Shown: positions 17,604 through 27,134 of the stretch, in pieces | Position numbering within the stretch: the stretch's first letter is position 1 | Layout of the letters: each line of letters opens with the position of its first letter | NCBI GenBank assembly: GCA_019429385.1 | Contig: JAHYIS010000012.1 | Location: 1 to 53,986 of the forward strand | Origin: ANME-2 cluster archaeon | Lineage (GTDB): Archaea > Halobacteriota > Methanosarcinia > Methanosarcinales > Methanocomedenaceae | Direction of reading: 5' to 3' | DNA length: 53,986 nucleotides | The notes under the pieces: generated by a model | The model's database searches: none | Told to the model about the DNA's origin: nothing | The model's input: only the letters and a program-made list of their open reading frames with translations | Made by a program: the position numbers and the translations under genes

Positions 17604-18194
17604 TTACCTGTTCCTGCGGGCCATCCCCAAGAAGTTCTCGATTATCTTCATCCCTACCTCTGTCAGCACAGACTCGGGATGGAATTGCAGCCCTTCGACA
17701 GGATACTTCCTGTGTCGCAGCCCCATGATAATACCATCCCCGGTCCTGGCAGTAATTTCCAGCACCTCCGGCAGGCTCTCTTCTTCCACCACCAGGGAAT
17801 GATACCGCCCACCCACTATGGTCGGGGGCAGCCCTGCATATATCCCGCTCTGGCTGTGTGTTATCTTTGAGGTCTTACCGTGCACCGGACCACCCGGAGA
17901 ATGTATCACTCTGGCACCATAGGCAGCCGCAATGGCCTGGTGACCCAGGCACACACCAAGCACAGGCGTATGAGGGCCGAATGTCCTGATAATTTCAATG
18001 CAGTTACCGATATCAGCAGGATTGTGGGGGTTGCCCGGGCCCGGTGATATCACAATGGCATCCGGAGAAATCTTGCTGACCTCGTCCAGGCTTACGGTAT
18101 TAGGTACTACCAGGGTATCGGGTTCAAAGACCGATACGTAATCCACAAGGTTCCACACAAAGGAATCCTTATTGTTCACGAACAGTACCTTCAT
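17604..18194 (-). CDS. trpG: Anthranilate synthase glutamine amidotransferase subunit
   Basis: This 196-residue class I glutamine amidotransferase has the oxyanion segment ISPGPGNPHNP, the nucleophile elbow GVCLGHQAIA and the His-Glu pair in GLQFHPESVLTEVG. It supplies ammonia to TrpE, which makes anthranilate from chorismate. Its ATG overlaps the trpE stop (ATGA), which points to coupled synthesis of the two subunits. The gene could in principle serve aminodeoxychorismate synthase, but the trp neighbours make TrpG the clear call. Confidence 0.95.
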   Translation of the reverse strand: MKVLFVNNKDSFVWNLVDYVSVFEPDTLVVPNTVSLDEVSKISPDAIVISPGPGNPHNPADIGNCIEIIRTFGPHTPVLGVCLGHQAIAAAYGARVIHSPGGPVHGKTSKITHSQSGIYAGLPPTIVGGRYHSLVVEEESLPEVLEITARTGDGIIMGLRHRKYPVEGLQFHPESVLTEVGMKIIENFLGMARRNR

Positions 18195-19783
18195 GTTCCG
18201 CCCCCCAGCGCTTTCATCATAGCTGCCATTTTCCGCTCGGTCTCGTTATACTCGTACGTGGGGTCAGAATCGGCCACAATACCGGCACCAGCCTGGATAT
18301 AGGCCTTCCCGGCTTTCATTACGACCGTACGGATAACGATGGCAAAATCTGCATCCCCGTTCAGTGAATAATATCCAACACCGCCGCCGTAGGGACCCCT
18401 GGCAGAGGTCTCCAGTTCATCGATTATCTCCATGGCCCGTATCTTGGGCGCCCCTGACAGGGTACCGGCAGGGAAAATAGCACGGGTGGCATCGAACTGG
18501 TCGCACTCGTCCCGCATCTGCCCTGTTACCGTGCTTTCAATGTGTTGCACATGTGAATATTTCAGCACGCTCATAAAGTCCTCCACTTTTACCGTGCCGG
18601 GTTTGCTCACCATTCTCACGTCATTACGTTCCAGGTCTACCAGCATCACATGTTCAGCTCTCTCTTTCTCATTACCCAGCATCATCTGTGCCAGCACCTC
18701 ATCTTCCTCGGGCGTGGCTCCCCGGGGACAGGTACCTGCAATAGGGTTGGTAATAACTTTCCTATTGTGGATGGTCAGCAACGTTTCCGGACTGGCGCCG
18801 ATGATCCCTGTATCACCGAACTCGAACAGGTACATATAGGGACTGGGATTCACTTCTCTTAATGTATGATAAACTTCCATAGGGGTCTGCTTGATGTCCA
18901 ACTCGTATCGGCGCGATGGCACGACCTGGAAGATATCCCCGTCTATGATGTGCTGCCGTGCACGTTGTACAGCATGTTCATAGTGCTGCTGGTCCATATT
19001 ACAGGCTATATTTCCTATCCGTGATGTTTGCGAGGCAGGGGTAAATACAACCTGTTTTGCTTCTTCAATGAAATACAGCAATTTTACTGCTTCGTCTTTC
19101 GTCTCCCCATACACAGATGCTGCATCTTCCTGTTCGCCAATGAACGGCGTCATGACCACATGGATGGTATCGGTCAGGTGGTCGAACACGACGGTCTTGC
19201 TCACCAGTGCGAACTGGGCATCAGGGAACTCTGAGGTATGGGCTGATGCTTTATCCATCCAGCAGTCATGTACCAGGTCATAGGAGTTGAACCCGATGAT
19301 ACCTCCGAGGAAAGTCTGCCTGTTAAAAGTGGTATTGTTCAAGAGCACGGCGCCGTTTGCAGGGAATGCTGCCCTTACAGCATCCAGGGTATCAAAACCC
19401 GGTTTGATCCGTCCGGTAAAACGACTTTTTTGTACCCCGTCTTTTCCGACATCACACACACTGTTCAGGTTATTTGAAACATGCCTTATCAAAGGTGTGA
19501 GCTTTAAATATTCCAGTGTTACCACCCGGTCCTTTACGGTGACCACTGCATCGGGGTCTGCTCCCACAAAGGAGAACCGTGCGTGACGCTGTTCCTTCTC
19601 AACTGACTCCAGCAGATAGGAATACTTGCAGGCTCCACTGATGTTCTCTCTTAACGCATGGTAGAGGTCAAAGGGAGTGCACCGCGCGGCAGTCTTGGCG
19701 CTCATCTGGATGATGGCTGGTCTGTTCATTGCTGCCAGGTCGCAGAATCCGGTTTTGGTCAGGTCAAACTGCATATCATTCAT
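18191..19783 (-). CDS. trpE: Anthranilate synthase component I
   Basis: The 530-residue chorismate-binding enzyme shows FQVVPSRRYELDI, PSPYMYLFEFGDTGIIGASPE (trimmed of its ends in family alignments), ITNPIAGTCPRG and the C-terminal AGAGIVADSDPTYEYNET. An N-terminal region consistent with the feedback-inhibition site is present. It catalyses the amination of chorismate to anthranilate with TrpG. The ATG overlaps the trpF stop by four bases. A second ATG four codons in is a possible alternative start. Confidence 0.96.
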   Translation of the reverse strand: MNDMQFDLTKTGFCDLAAMNRPAIIQMSAKTAARCTPFDLYHALRENISGACKYSYLLESVEKEQRHARFSFVGADPDAVVTVKDRVVTLEYLKLTPLIRHVSNNLNSVCDVGKDGVQKSRFTGRIKPGFDTLDAVRAAFPANGAVLLNNTTFNRQTFLGGIIGFNSYDLVHDCWMDKASAHTSEFPDAQFALVSKTVVFDHLTDTIHVVMTPFIGEQEDAASVYGETKDEAVKLLYFIEEAKQVVFTPASQTSRIGNIACNMDQQHYEHAVQRARQHIIDGDIFQVVPSRRYELDIKQTPMEVYHTLREVNPSPYMYLFEFGDTGIIGASPETLLTIHNRKVITNPIAGTCPRGATPEEDEVLAQMMLGNEKERAEHVMLVDLERNDVRMVSKPGTVKVEDFMSVLKYSHVQHIESTVTGQMRDECDQFDATRAIFPAGTLSGAPKIRAMEIIDELETSARGPYGGGVGYYSLNGDADFAIVIRTVVMKAGKAYIQAGAGIVADSDPTYEYNETERKMAAMMKALGGGT

Positions 19784-20475
19784 AATAGTGCCCCTTTTGC
19801 CTGTCGGATGAATGTTGTTACTTTGTCTTCGTCTTTACTGCCACCGGTTTCAATACCTGATGCCGTATCCACTGCATAAGGCCTGACTGTCCTGACAGCT
19901 TCGGCAACATTTCCTGGTTTCAAACCACCTGCCAGTATAACGGGCAGGTGTGAGGCTGCAGTTATGGCCCGGCTTAAGGTCCAGTCATGAACGGTGCCCG
20001 TACCCCCTGTTCTGTCATCGACTTTCGTATCCAGGAGTATGGCATCAACAGTGTGTTTCAGCTGTGATATGTATGCGATCGTATTTCCAATGTCAGTATC
20101 CTGGTCGATATGTACGGTCTTGATAAGTTTCACGCGAGTGGCTTTCCTTATTTTTTTCACTATCTCAACAGCCATGGAACTGTGGATTTGAACAGCATCA
20201 GGCCGTACATAATCTATTAATTCCATTGCCTGTGACACGTCATCAGGCATGCACACCATTACTGATGTAACAAAGGGAGGTATGCTTGTAATCAGGTCCC
20301 TGGCAGTTTCCCTGTCAATGTTGCGCGGCGTATCAACCGGGACCTCGGTAATGAATCCTACGGCATCTGCACCGCAGCGTGTTGCCATCAGGACTGAAAT
20401 TCTATCCTTCATACCACATATCTTAACCCTCGGGATACAATATTTCAAGTTCTGGTTATTTGCTGATTGTTGCAT
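19780..20475 (-). CDS. trpF: Phosphoribosylanthranilate isomerase
   Basis: This 231-residue TIM-barrel enzyme has the N-terminal VKICGMKDR motif with the catalytic Cys, a central AILLDTKVDDRTGGTGTVHDW with the catalytic Asp, and the phosphate-binding VILAGGLKPGNV and AVDTASGIETGGSKD. It converts phosphoribosylanthranilate to the ribulose derivative. A ~15-residue extension precedes the usual start and may be partly non-native. The gene follows trpD by six bases and overlaps trpE by four. Confidence 0.94.
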   Translation of the reverse strand: MQQSANNQNLKYCIPRVKICGMKDRISVLMATRCGADAVGFITEVPVDTPRNIDRETARDLITSIPPFVTSVMVCMPDDVSQAMELIDYVRPDAVQIHSSMAVEIVKKIRKATRVKLIKTVHIDQDTDIGNTIAYISQLKHTVDAILLDTKVDDRTGGTGTVHDWTLSRAITAASHLPVILAGGLKPGNVAEAVRTVRPYAVDTASGIETGGSKDEDKVTTFIRQAKGALL

Positions 20476-20481
20476 ACATTC

Positions 20482-21510
20482 TCACAGATATTTGTTCAAC
20501 TGGTCGGGCACACCGGCAATGTTCACGAAGTTCCTGAGCTTTTCAAGGGCACTTCCATTATCTATGGTCTGTTGTGCCAGTTCTATACCGTCTTTCAGGT
20601 CAGATGCTTTCTCACCGACTACCAGTGCAGCGGCAGAGTTCATGACAACAATGTCACGTTTAGCCCCTTTTATGCCTTTCAATATTTTCACAATATCAGC
20701 AGCATTCTCCCGGGGTGTCCCGCCTGTGATATCATGTATGCTCGCCCTTGGTATTCCCAGTTCTTCCGGAGTGAGTGAATAGGATTCGACATTCCCACCA
20801 TTCAGTTCTGCTACTGTTGTCTGCCCGAGGTTTGATATCTCGTCCAGGCCGCTGCCGTGAACCACAAAGGCACGTTTTGTGCCCAGCAGGTTGAGTACAT
20901 TTGCCATGGTAATGCAAAGGGACTCGTCAAACACTCCTATCACCTGGGCTCTGGCATTCGCCGGGTTTGTCAGCGGTCCAAGGATGTTGAACACGGTACG
21001 CACACCCAGTTCCTTCCTGGGTCCACCTACCCGTTTCATGGATGGGTGAAAGATGGGGGCGAGCATGAACCCTATCCCTGCCTTTTCAATGGACTGTTCA
21101 ACTTTTTCGGGAGGCAGGTCGATGCTCACGCCCAGTTCTTTCAGTACGTCTGCACTACCCGATTTTGAAGTAATGGAATAGTTACCGTGCTTGGCCACAG
21201 GTACTCCGGCCGCAGAGGTTACGATGGCCGACGCCGTGCTCACGTTGATGGTATGGGACGAGTCCCCACCAGTACCGCACGTATCCACCAGCGTGCCGCT
21301 GATCTTTGGTTTTATCGTATTTGCTGCCTTTTTCATTCCCCTGGCCAGGCCGGCTATCTCCCGGGCAGATTCGCCCTTCATCTTGAGTGCTATCAGGAAT
21401 GCGCCTATCTGGGCATCAGTAGCATCTGCAAAGATACTGCCAATGGCAGATTCGGCTTCTTCTGATGAAAGGTCGTGTCCTGATGTTATTTTCTGGATAA
21501 ATTCCTGCAT
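20482..21510 (-). CDS. trpD: Anthranilate phosphoribosyltransferase
   Basis: The 342-residue enzyme carries the glycine-rich DTCGTGGDSSHTINVSTASA and KHGNYSITSKSGSADVLKELG that bind phosphoribosyl diphosphate, and the C-terminal metal-binding region. It joins anthranilate to PRPP. It is the first gene of a trpD-F-E-G group; trpC, trpB and trpA do not follow and must be elsewhere. A promoter with TRP-box-like sites precedes it. Confidence 0.96.
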   Translation of the reverse strand: MQEFIQKITSGHDLSSEEAESAIGSIFADATDAQIGAFLIALKMKGESAREIAGLARGMKKAANTIKPKISGTLVDTCGTGGDSSHTINVSTASAIVTSAAGVPVAKHGNYSITSKSGSADVLKELGVSIDLPPEKVEQSIEKAGIGFMLAPIFHPSMKRVGGPRKELGVRTVFNILGPLTNPANARAQVIGVFDESLCITMANVLNLLGTKRAFVVHGSGLDEISNLGQTTVAELNGGNVESYSLTPEELGIPRASIHDITGGTPRENAADIVKILKGIKGAKRDIVVMNSAAALVVGEKASDLKDGIELAQQTIDNGSALEKLRNFVNIAGVPDQLNKYL

Positions 21511-21538
21511 GGTATATCACCTATATAATGTATATGTA

Positions 21539-21580
21539 TGTACATTGGTGTATAGATGAGTACAATATATTTATACTTTG
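21539..21580 (-). promoter_or_regulatory. trp promoter with two TRP-box-like sites
   Basis: Upstream of trpD, reading on the minus strand, a TATA box GTATAAATATA lies at about 21567-21578. Two boxes lie between it and the gene: TGTACT (21559-21564) and TGTACA (21539-21544), spaced 20 bases, or two helical turns. TGTACA is the box bound by the tryptophan repressor TrpY in Methanothermobacter. The downstream box would overlap the transcription start. No trpY gene is in the window, so the regulator is an inference. Confidence 0.5.
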
Positions 21581-21646
21581 TGACATCAAAACAATTATAA
21601 TATATGCTTTTGAATTTATACAGGTAAACAAAAGGATAGGTCCTCA

Positions 21647-22549
21647 ATGAATTCAAAAACCGGTACACAGATCATAGCTGCTTTTATGATAATATCAATG
21701 GTGCTCTCTTCAGTGATTTATTTCATTGGAAATGATAACGGGGGTAATGGTGATATTCAACCTGTTAGTACTGTAACTGGAGATTATTTTAATGTCGGTG
21801 GTAAACAGGTATTCCATAATTTCTATTCTATAACCGATGGTCTGCAGATGTCACCACCAAATGTCACTTCAGCTCTGTTCGTAGATGTGGATTATATTTC
21901 ATCCACTGCATTCCAGCCTTGGCATGAACAACTGTCATACAACATTACCACCGTGAAACAATTACCGAGCAGTGATGTTGACACGCTGTACCAAAGCAAA
22001 ACCATGCAGATGTATTATGCCCAGTTACCAGATGATGAGATACTATTATTGAGTAATATGAGTCCGAAAACAGTTTCCTTTGAATATATAGGGCTTCCTT
22101 CCGCTGACAATCAATATCTCATCCTGTTGAGAACTGATGTCAAGGGGGCGAATGTCATGGGCGTGCCCACCATTTTCACTAAATCCCGTGATACTGCCGA
22201 AGAAGTCCTTTCCATAATTGAAAGCTGGGTCGTACCATCAACGGGCTATGATGTATTCCTCCCTGTGCTGAATCATTCTGATGAGTATTCCGAATACCAG
22301 GCCGTGAATTCACAGGTCGTATTCGCAGATTTGTACTATATTGGGATACACCGAAATGATGATGGTACTTTTACCAGGACTACCGTTTATTACAATCCCG
22401 CAAAAGATACTCTTTCACATATCCGGACCCTGGCAAATAGTGGACTTGACAGAGGATTTACCCGGTATGATATTACACAGGACGGCAATATTGTCAAAGT
22501 AGTGTTGACCGGGGAGTTCTCCCAGGTTAATGATGAGGCTATTCGTTAA
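21647..22549 (+). CDS. Exported or membrane-anchored protein of unknown function
   Basis: This 300-residue protein begins with a hydrophobic segment (about residues 8-27) fitting a signal anchor, then a Gly/Asn-rich linker and a soluble domain with several N-glycosylation-like sites. It is therefore probably displayed outside the cell. No known domain was recognised. A TATA-like tract (about 21593-21606) lies upstream, so the gene is transcribed divergently from trp. Its stop codon lies in the loop of a strong terminator, so it is a single-gene transcript. Confidence 0.75.
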   Translation: MNSKTGTQIIAAFMIISMVLSSVIYFIGNDNGGNGDIQPVSTVTGDYFNVGGKQVFHNFYSITDGLQMSPPNVTSALFVDVDYISSTAFQPWHEQLSYNITTVKQLPSSDVDTLYQSKTMQMYYAQLPDDEILLLSNMSPKTVSFEYIGLPSADNQYLILLRTDVKGANVMGVPTIFTKSRDTAEEVLSIIESWVVPSTGYDVFLPVLNHSDEYSEYQAVNSQVVFADLYYIGIHRNDDGTFTRTTVYYNPAKDTLSHIRTLANSGLDRGFTRYDITQDGNIVKVVLTGEFSQVNDEAIR

Positions 22550-22565
22550 GCGAATAGCCTTTTTT
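22536..22565 (+). terminator. Strong intrinsic terminator containing the stop codon
   Basis: A perfect ten-base-pair stem AGGCTATTCG / CGAATAGCCT (22536-22545 and 22551-22560) closes a five-base loop. A run of six T (22560-22565) follows. The TAA of the upstream gene is within the loop at 22547-22549. Confidence 0.85.
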
Positions 22566-22699
22566 GTTAAGGAGATGTCGGAGAGTTGTGGAATAAACTC
22601 TTGCATTTAAAAAATGTTTGCCCAATATCTATTCAATTTCAGCAGAAAATTATAACATAAATCCAATACCAGTAATGGAACAATAAATTAAAAAACATT

Positions 22700-25600
22700 T
22701 TGCAATCCAGTATGGAGCGCTGTTATCACTTGAAATGCATGGTTTTTATTTTAACAGTTGCAATACTTGTTCAATCGGTCATGATAGCAGGTGCTCCGTC
22801 TGATGGGAATAGGATACATCCGGAATTGTCGGGGCAGATGGCCATATCTCAATCCAACAACAATCAAGATACTATTTTTGTTATCATATTAATGAAAGAA
22901 CCGTACCAACTTTCTGGTGTAAAGAATAGTAACAATATTGGCATTATGGTCAGTAAGGACAGTAAAGACAATAAAGACAATAAGTATAATAAGCAAAGTC
23001 GCAGGGAAATTATCAAAACATTAAAAGAGGAGTCACAACGCAAGCAAAGCGAAATCAATCTTGCTTTGAAAGAGAAAGAGCCTGATAAGGTAAAGAATGT
23101 CCAGCCATTGTGGATTGTGAATGCAATAGGACTGGAAGCGACACCTGATATGATTGAGGAACTCGCACAAAGGGATGATGTAGCTGAAATTATTCCCAAT
23201 TTTAAAGTTCATACACTTGAGGAGCCTATGGGTGGTAGCATTGTTAGTGTTCTTGCAGCCTCAACAACCTGGAGTGTGACAATGATCAATGCACCACAGG
23301 TTTGGGCAATAGGATTTAACGGAACAGGGATCAATGTTTCAATAATTGACACTGGAATTAATTATACACATCCTGACCTTGTTGATAGCTATATATTGGG
23401 ATATGATTTCGTCAATATTGATAGTGATCCAATGGATGATAACGGGCATGGTACACATGTTGCAGGCACTGTTGCAGGTAACGGTGCAAGCGGAACAAAT
23501 ACAGGAGTGGCGCCTGGTGCAAACCTCCTTGTTGCCAAAGTGTTGAACGACAGTGGTTATGGTGATTTATGGAATGTATCTCTAGCGTCTGAATGGTCGA
23601 TTGATAATGGTGCAGATATAATTTCAATGTCATTTGGTGCAACAACTCACTGGGATTTCATGACTAGTATGGTTGATAATATCGTAGCATCGGGTGCGGT
23701 TCCTGTGATTGCAGCAGGAAACAATGGACCATTTAGTTCTACTATTCTTTGCCCGGGTGACGAGGAAAATGCAACAACAGTAGGTGCATCGGATAGCAGT
23801 GATAATGTTGCTGGATTCAGCAGTCAGGGGCCTGTGGGTACAATAACCAAACCTGATGTGGTTGCTCCAGGAGTAGGCATTATTTCAACATCAATAAGCG
23901 GTGGTTATACTTCAATGAACGGTACTTCAATGGCCACACCCCATGTATCCGGTGCTGTAGCATTGATTTTACAGGCTCATCCAGAATTGGGACCTCTTGA
24001 TATAAAGCAATTGCTGGAAGATACAGCAATCGACCTTAATGCAGCTGGTAAGGACAATTTATCAGGTTCGGGAAGGATTGATGTATACGAAGCGATTGCA
24101 ACATCTCCACAGGTTCACAATATTTCGATTAACCCAGATCCAACTAATATCAATGCAACAATAAACGCTACAATTTCCGATATTCGTGATAATATAACAT
24201 ATACATTTTTTTATATTGATAATGACCAATCTAATTTTACCGTTTTTAAAGCTTTAGATGGTGCATTTGATACTAAAAAAGAAAATGTTACTCAAATCAT
24301 AGATATTACTAATCTTCTCGAGGGAATCCATATCGTTCGCATAAGGGTCAATGACAGCCTGAATTACTGGAATAACAAAACGAATTTCAGTTTCACGGTC
24401 GACCTGAGTCCGCCCATCATTTCCCTCAGTTCACCTCAGAACAACTCATTTATCAAATCGAACACGACCATTAACCTGACAATCAATGATACATATTCCA
24501 GCGTCACCAATGTCACCTATAACTACAATGGAACCAACCTCACACTTTTGCCACCGTATGACATAAACACCTCCTCATGGCCCGAAGGCCCAACCGGTGT
24601 ACCGGTATGGGCTAAAGACGGACCAGGAAATGTGAACTACTCAACATTCATGTTTACCATTGACGATACCCCACCGAATATTACCTCTGTTCAGCATAAT
24701 AGCACTGGAATCATTGATATAGGAGATACTGTATGGGTGAACCTTACCGGAAACGGGGGAAATCAATCGTTCTTTACGATTTCCGGCACAAATGTCCATG
24801 TATCATTGGATACGATTACTTCAAACTATTATTCCCATAATTATTCAATCCTACTAAGAATCGAGGTAAACAGCTCTAACCTTACCGGTTACCTTATTGA
24901 CAAAGCAGGAAACATTAACAGTTTTAACGCATCAACTCCCATCAGCATTGATTCGCTATCCCCCCGCATCAACCTGACCTCTCCTGCCAACATCTCGTAT
25001 CTCAAATCAGGCACCATCATCCATTTCACAATCTCTGACATTTTCCTTGCAAATGTCACCTACAGCCTGAACAGCACACAGGCGAATTATACCAACATCA
25101 CCAATAAGATATTTCCTGCACCATATGAGTTAAACACCACAGATTGGAACGAAAGCTCGTTCGACCTGACTATATGGGCAAACGATTCCCTGAACCACAT
25201 CACCATCTCAGATTACCACATCATCGTGGACAACATTGATCCAAACCTGACCCTTACCAGTCCTGCCTCCGATTATTCGACAACCCAAACATCAGTAACC
25301 ATAAAAGGGACCGGTGATGCGGATGCAGATATTACCATTAACGGTGTTCTGGTTACCAACAATAATGGTACATTTACCCAGACATATACCCTTGTTCTCG
25401 GGTATAATACATTCACCATCAATGCCACCGATAAAGCTGGCAATGTTAACTCAACGGTGCTGACTGTAATCCGATATACCCTTAATACCCCTTCAAGCGG
25501 GGGTGGCGGAGGTGGTGGCGGAACATCGGGTGAAGATTTTAACAATATAGCAGAAACGCAGACCCAGAGAAATACCATATTAAAAGATCGTCAGGTAAGT

Positions 25601-26221
25601 TATGGTTTCGAAAAAACACTTAATCCCATAATTTATATCAACTTTACTGCAAAGCTCAGTGCGGGCATGGTCACATCAAAGATAGAGGTATTGCGGCATA
25701 CTTCAACATTGGTTGAAATACCCGCACCTGATCTGGTATACAAAAATATCAATATCTGGGTTGGTAATTATGGCTGGGCCAATGACCGGTCAATTGTTAA
25801 TGCTACCATCATATTTGCAGTTCCAAAAGAATGGATAACATTCCACTCCGTACAGGATGGTAGTATTGCACTGTACCGATATCACAATGATTCATGGGAA
25901 CCACTGCCAACATCCATCATTAACACAAATGGAGAATATATATATTATGAAAGTGTAACACCCGGTTTTTCACCATTTGCCATTTCGGGTGAGCCTGGTC
26001 CCGTCCCAACTGTCATCCGGACACCCGTGCCAGAGCCTGTGAACAATACCAGTATCATATTGATCTATCAGGTACCGGTTGAACCTGAACAGAATAATTG
26101 GAATGCCCCATTCTGGGCTTTCTTGATTATCATTGTCCTGTCGTTTATTGCAACTATATATGATAACCTGGATGGTATCCATACGGTTATCAACAACATA
26201 AAACAACGGGGATGGCGATAG
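22700..26221 (+). CDS. Cell-surface subtilisin-like serine protease (S8)
   Basis: This 1173-residue protein has an N-terminal signal segment (about 12-31), an inhibitor-like propeptide (about 55-170) and an S8 catalytic domain. The triad is Asp217 (SIIDTG), His250 (NGHGTHVAGT) and Ser410 (NGTSMATPHVSG); the oxyanion Asn lies in AAGNNGP near 341. Several Ig-like or cadherin-like repeats follow, each with Asp-Asp-Thr-Pro-Pro-type borders and many Asn glycosylation sites. A seven-Gly linker near 934 leads to a domain resembling the PGF-pre-PGF region, then a C-terminal membrane helix (FWAFLIIIVLSFIATIY). It is probably anchored to the cell surface. Substrate unknown. Two truncated S8 fragments elsewhere in the window are distinct sequences. 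Confidence 0.93.
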   Translation: MQSSMERCYHLKCMVFILTVAILVQSVMIAGAPSDGNRIHPELSGQMAISQSNNNQDTIFVIILMKEPYQLSGVKNSNNIGIMVSKDSKDNKDNKYNKQSRREIIKTLKEESQRKQSEINLALKEKEPDKVKNVQPLWIVNAIGLEATPDMIEELAQRDDVAEIIPNFKVHTLEEPMGGSIVSVLAASTTWSVTMINAPQVWAIGFNGTGINVSIIDTGINYTHPDLVDSYILGYDFVNIDSDPMDDNGHGTHVAGTVAGNGASGTNTGVAPGANLLVAKVLNDSGYGDLWNVSLASEWSIDNGADIISMSFGATTHWDFMTSMVDNIVASGAVPVIAAGNNGPFSSTILCPGDEENATTVGASDSSDNVAGFSSQGPVGTITKPDVVAPGVGIISTSISGGYTSMNGTSMATPHVSGAVALILQAHPELGPLDIKQLLEDTAIDLNAAGKDNLSGSGRIDVYEAIATSPQVHNISINPDPTNINATINATISDIRDNITYTFFYIDNDQSNFTVFKALDGAFDTKKENVTQIIDITNLLEGIHIVRIRVNDSLNYWNNKTNFSFTVDLSPPIISLSSPQNNSFIKSNTTINLTINDTYSSVTNVTYNYNGTNLTLLPPYDINTSSWPEGPTGVPVWAKDGPGNVNYSTFMFTIDDTPPNITSVQHNSTGIIDIGDTVWVNLTGNGGNQSFFTISGTNVHVSLDTITSNYYSHNYSILLRIEVNSSNLTGYLIDKAGNINSFNASTPISIDSLSPRINLTSPANISYLKSGTIIHFTISDIFLANVTYSLNSTQANYTNITNKIFPAPYELNTTDWNESSFDLTIWANDSLNHITISDYHIIVDNIDPNLTLTSPASDYSTTQTSVTIKGTGDADADITINGVLVTNNNGTFTQTYTLVLGYNTFTINATDKAGNVNSTVLTVIRYTLNTPSSGGGGGGGGTSGEDFNNIAETQTQRNTILKDRQVSYGFEKTLNPIIYINFTAKLSAGMVTSKIEVLRHTSTLVEIPAPDLVYKNINIWVGNYGWANDRSIVNATIIFAVPKEWITFHSVQDGSIALYRYHNDSWEPLPTSIINTNGEYIYYESVTPGFSPFAISGEPGPVPTVIRTPVPEPVNNTSIILIYQVPVEPEQNNWNAPFWAFLIIIVLSFIATIYDNLDGIHTVINNIKQRGWR

Positions 26222-26318
26222 TTATATTACCTATCGTGTAGTACAAGGGTCGAATCAAACCGATGAATTATGACGGACATGAGTAGATCACTCATTGTCC
26301 AGAAGGAGATTTTTAATC

Positions 26319-26687
26319 ATGGCACAAGCAATGTACGTTAAATTTGAAGTCCCATCAGACCTTGAGAACAGTGCTTTGGAAGCACTCGAACTGGCAAGGG
26401 ACACTGGCAAGGTACGGAAAGGAACCAATGAAGCCACAAAAGCTATCGAGAGAAGCACAGCTAAGCTCATATTCATTTCTGAGGATATCGCTCCTCCCGA
26501 GATCGTGGCCCATATACCACCCCTTTGTGAAGAAAAGAACATTCCTTATGTTTATGTCAAGAAACAGGAAGAACTGGGTGCAGCCTGCGGCCTTAAAGTA
26601 GGGTGCGGTGCGGCAGTTATTCTGGAATCAGGCAAAGCAAAAGACCTGGTAGAAGATGTGGCTAATAAGGTCCAGGCACTGAAGTAG
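26319..26687 (+). CDS. rpl7ae: Ribosomal protein L7Ae
   Basis: The 122-residue protein has the L7Ae signature [19 protein letters not shown] and [20 protein letters not shown]-like core. It binds kink-turns in the large ribosomal RNA and in archaeal box C/D and H/ACA guide RNAs. The longer frame from 26295 is rejected because AAGGAGAT lies directly before the ATG at 26319 (MAQAMYVKF). It opens a cluster with rps28e, rpl24e and ndk that is conserved across archaea. Confidence 0.97.
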   Translation: MAQAMYVKFEVPSDLENSALEALELARDTGKVRKGTNEATKAIERSTAKLIFISEDIAPPEIVAHIPPLCEEKNIPYVYVKKQEELGAACGLKVGCGAAVILESGKAKDLVEDVANKVQALK

Positions 26688-26697
26688 GCGCTCTATC

Positions 26698-26910
26698 ATG
26701 GCAGATAACGACGGATTCCCGGCAGAGATTATTGAGATTATAGGCAACACCGGCATGCATGGTGAGGCCTTGCAGGTGCAGTGCAGGATACTCGAAGGCA
26801 GGGACAAGGGAAGGATTATTACACGCAATTGCGTGGGCCCTGTCAGGGTTGGAGACATCCTGATGCTCCTTGAGACCTCTAGAGAAGCAAAGAAACTTGC
26901 CACCAGGTGA
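26698..26910 (+). CDS. rps28e: Ribosomal protein S28e
   Basis: This 70-residue small-subunit protein has the S28e core [19 protein letters not shown] and [14 protein letters not shown] ending in EAKK. It begins 10 bases after rpl7ae and its end lies just ahead of rpl24e, as in other archaea. Confidence 0.97.
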   Translation: MADNDGFPAEIIEIIGNTGMHGEALQVQCRILEGRDKGRIITRNCVGPVRVGDILMLLETSREAKKLATR

Positions 26911-26915
26911 GATAT

Positions 26916-27101
26916 ATGGAAAGACGAAAATGTTCATTCTGTGGCGGCGACATTGAAGTCGGCACAGGTAAGATGTTTGTGAAGAAAGACGGTTCAACCA
27001 TGTATTTCTGTTCAAGTAAATGCCAGAACAACAGGAACCTTGGCAGGATACCAAGACGAGTGGAATGGACCCAAACAGCCCATAACCTCAAATCAAAATA
27101 G
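26916..27101 (+). CDS. rpl24e: Ribosomal protein L24e
   Basis: The 61-residue zinc-binding protein has a [11 protein letters not shown]...[10 protein letters not shown] pattern of four cysteines. The ATG at 26916 is preferred over one at 26907 because AGGTGA lies ahead of it and the product then starts [10 protein letters not shown], the usual form. It follows rps28e by five bases. Confidence 0.96.
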   Translation: MERRKCSFCGGDIEVGTGKMFVKKDGSTMYFCSSKCQNNRNLGRIPRRVEWTQTAHNLKSK

Positions 27102-27134
27102 ACCTGTTGTCTTTCATTTTTAGGATAAGATATC

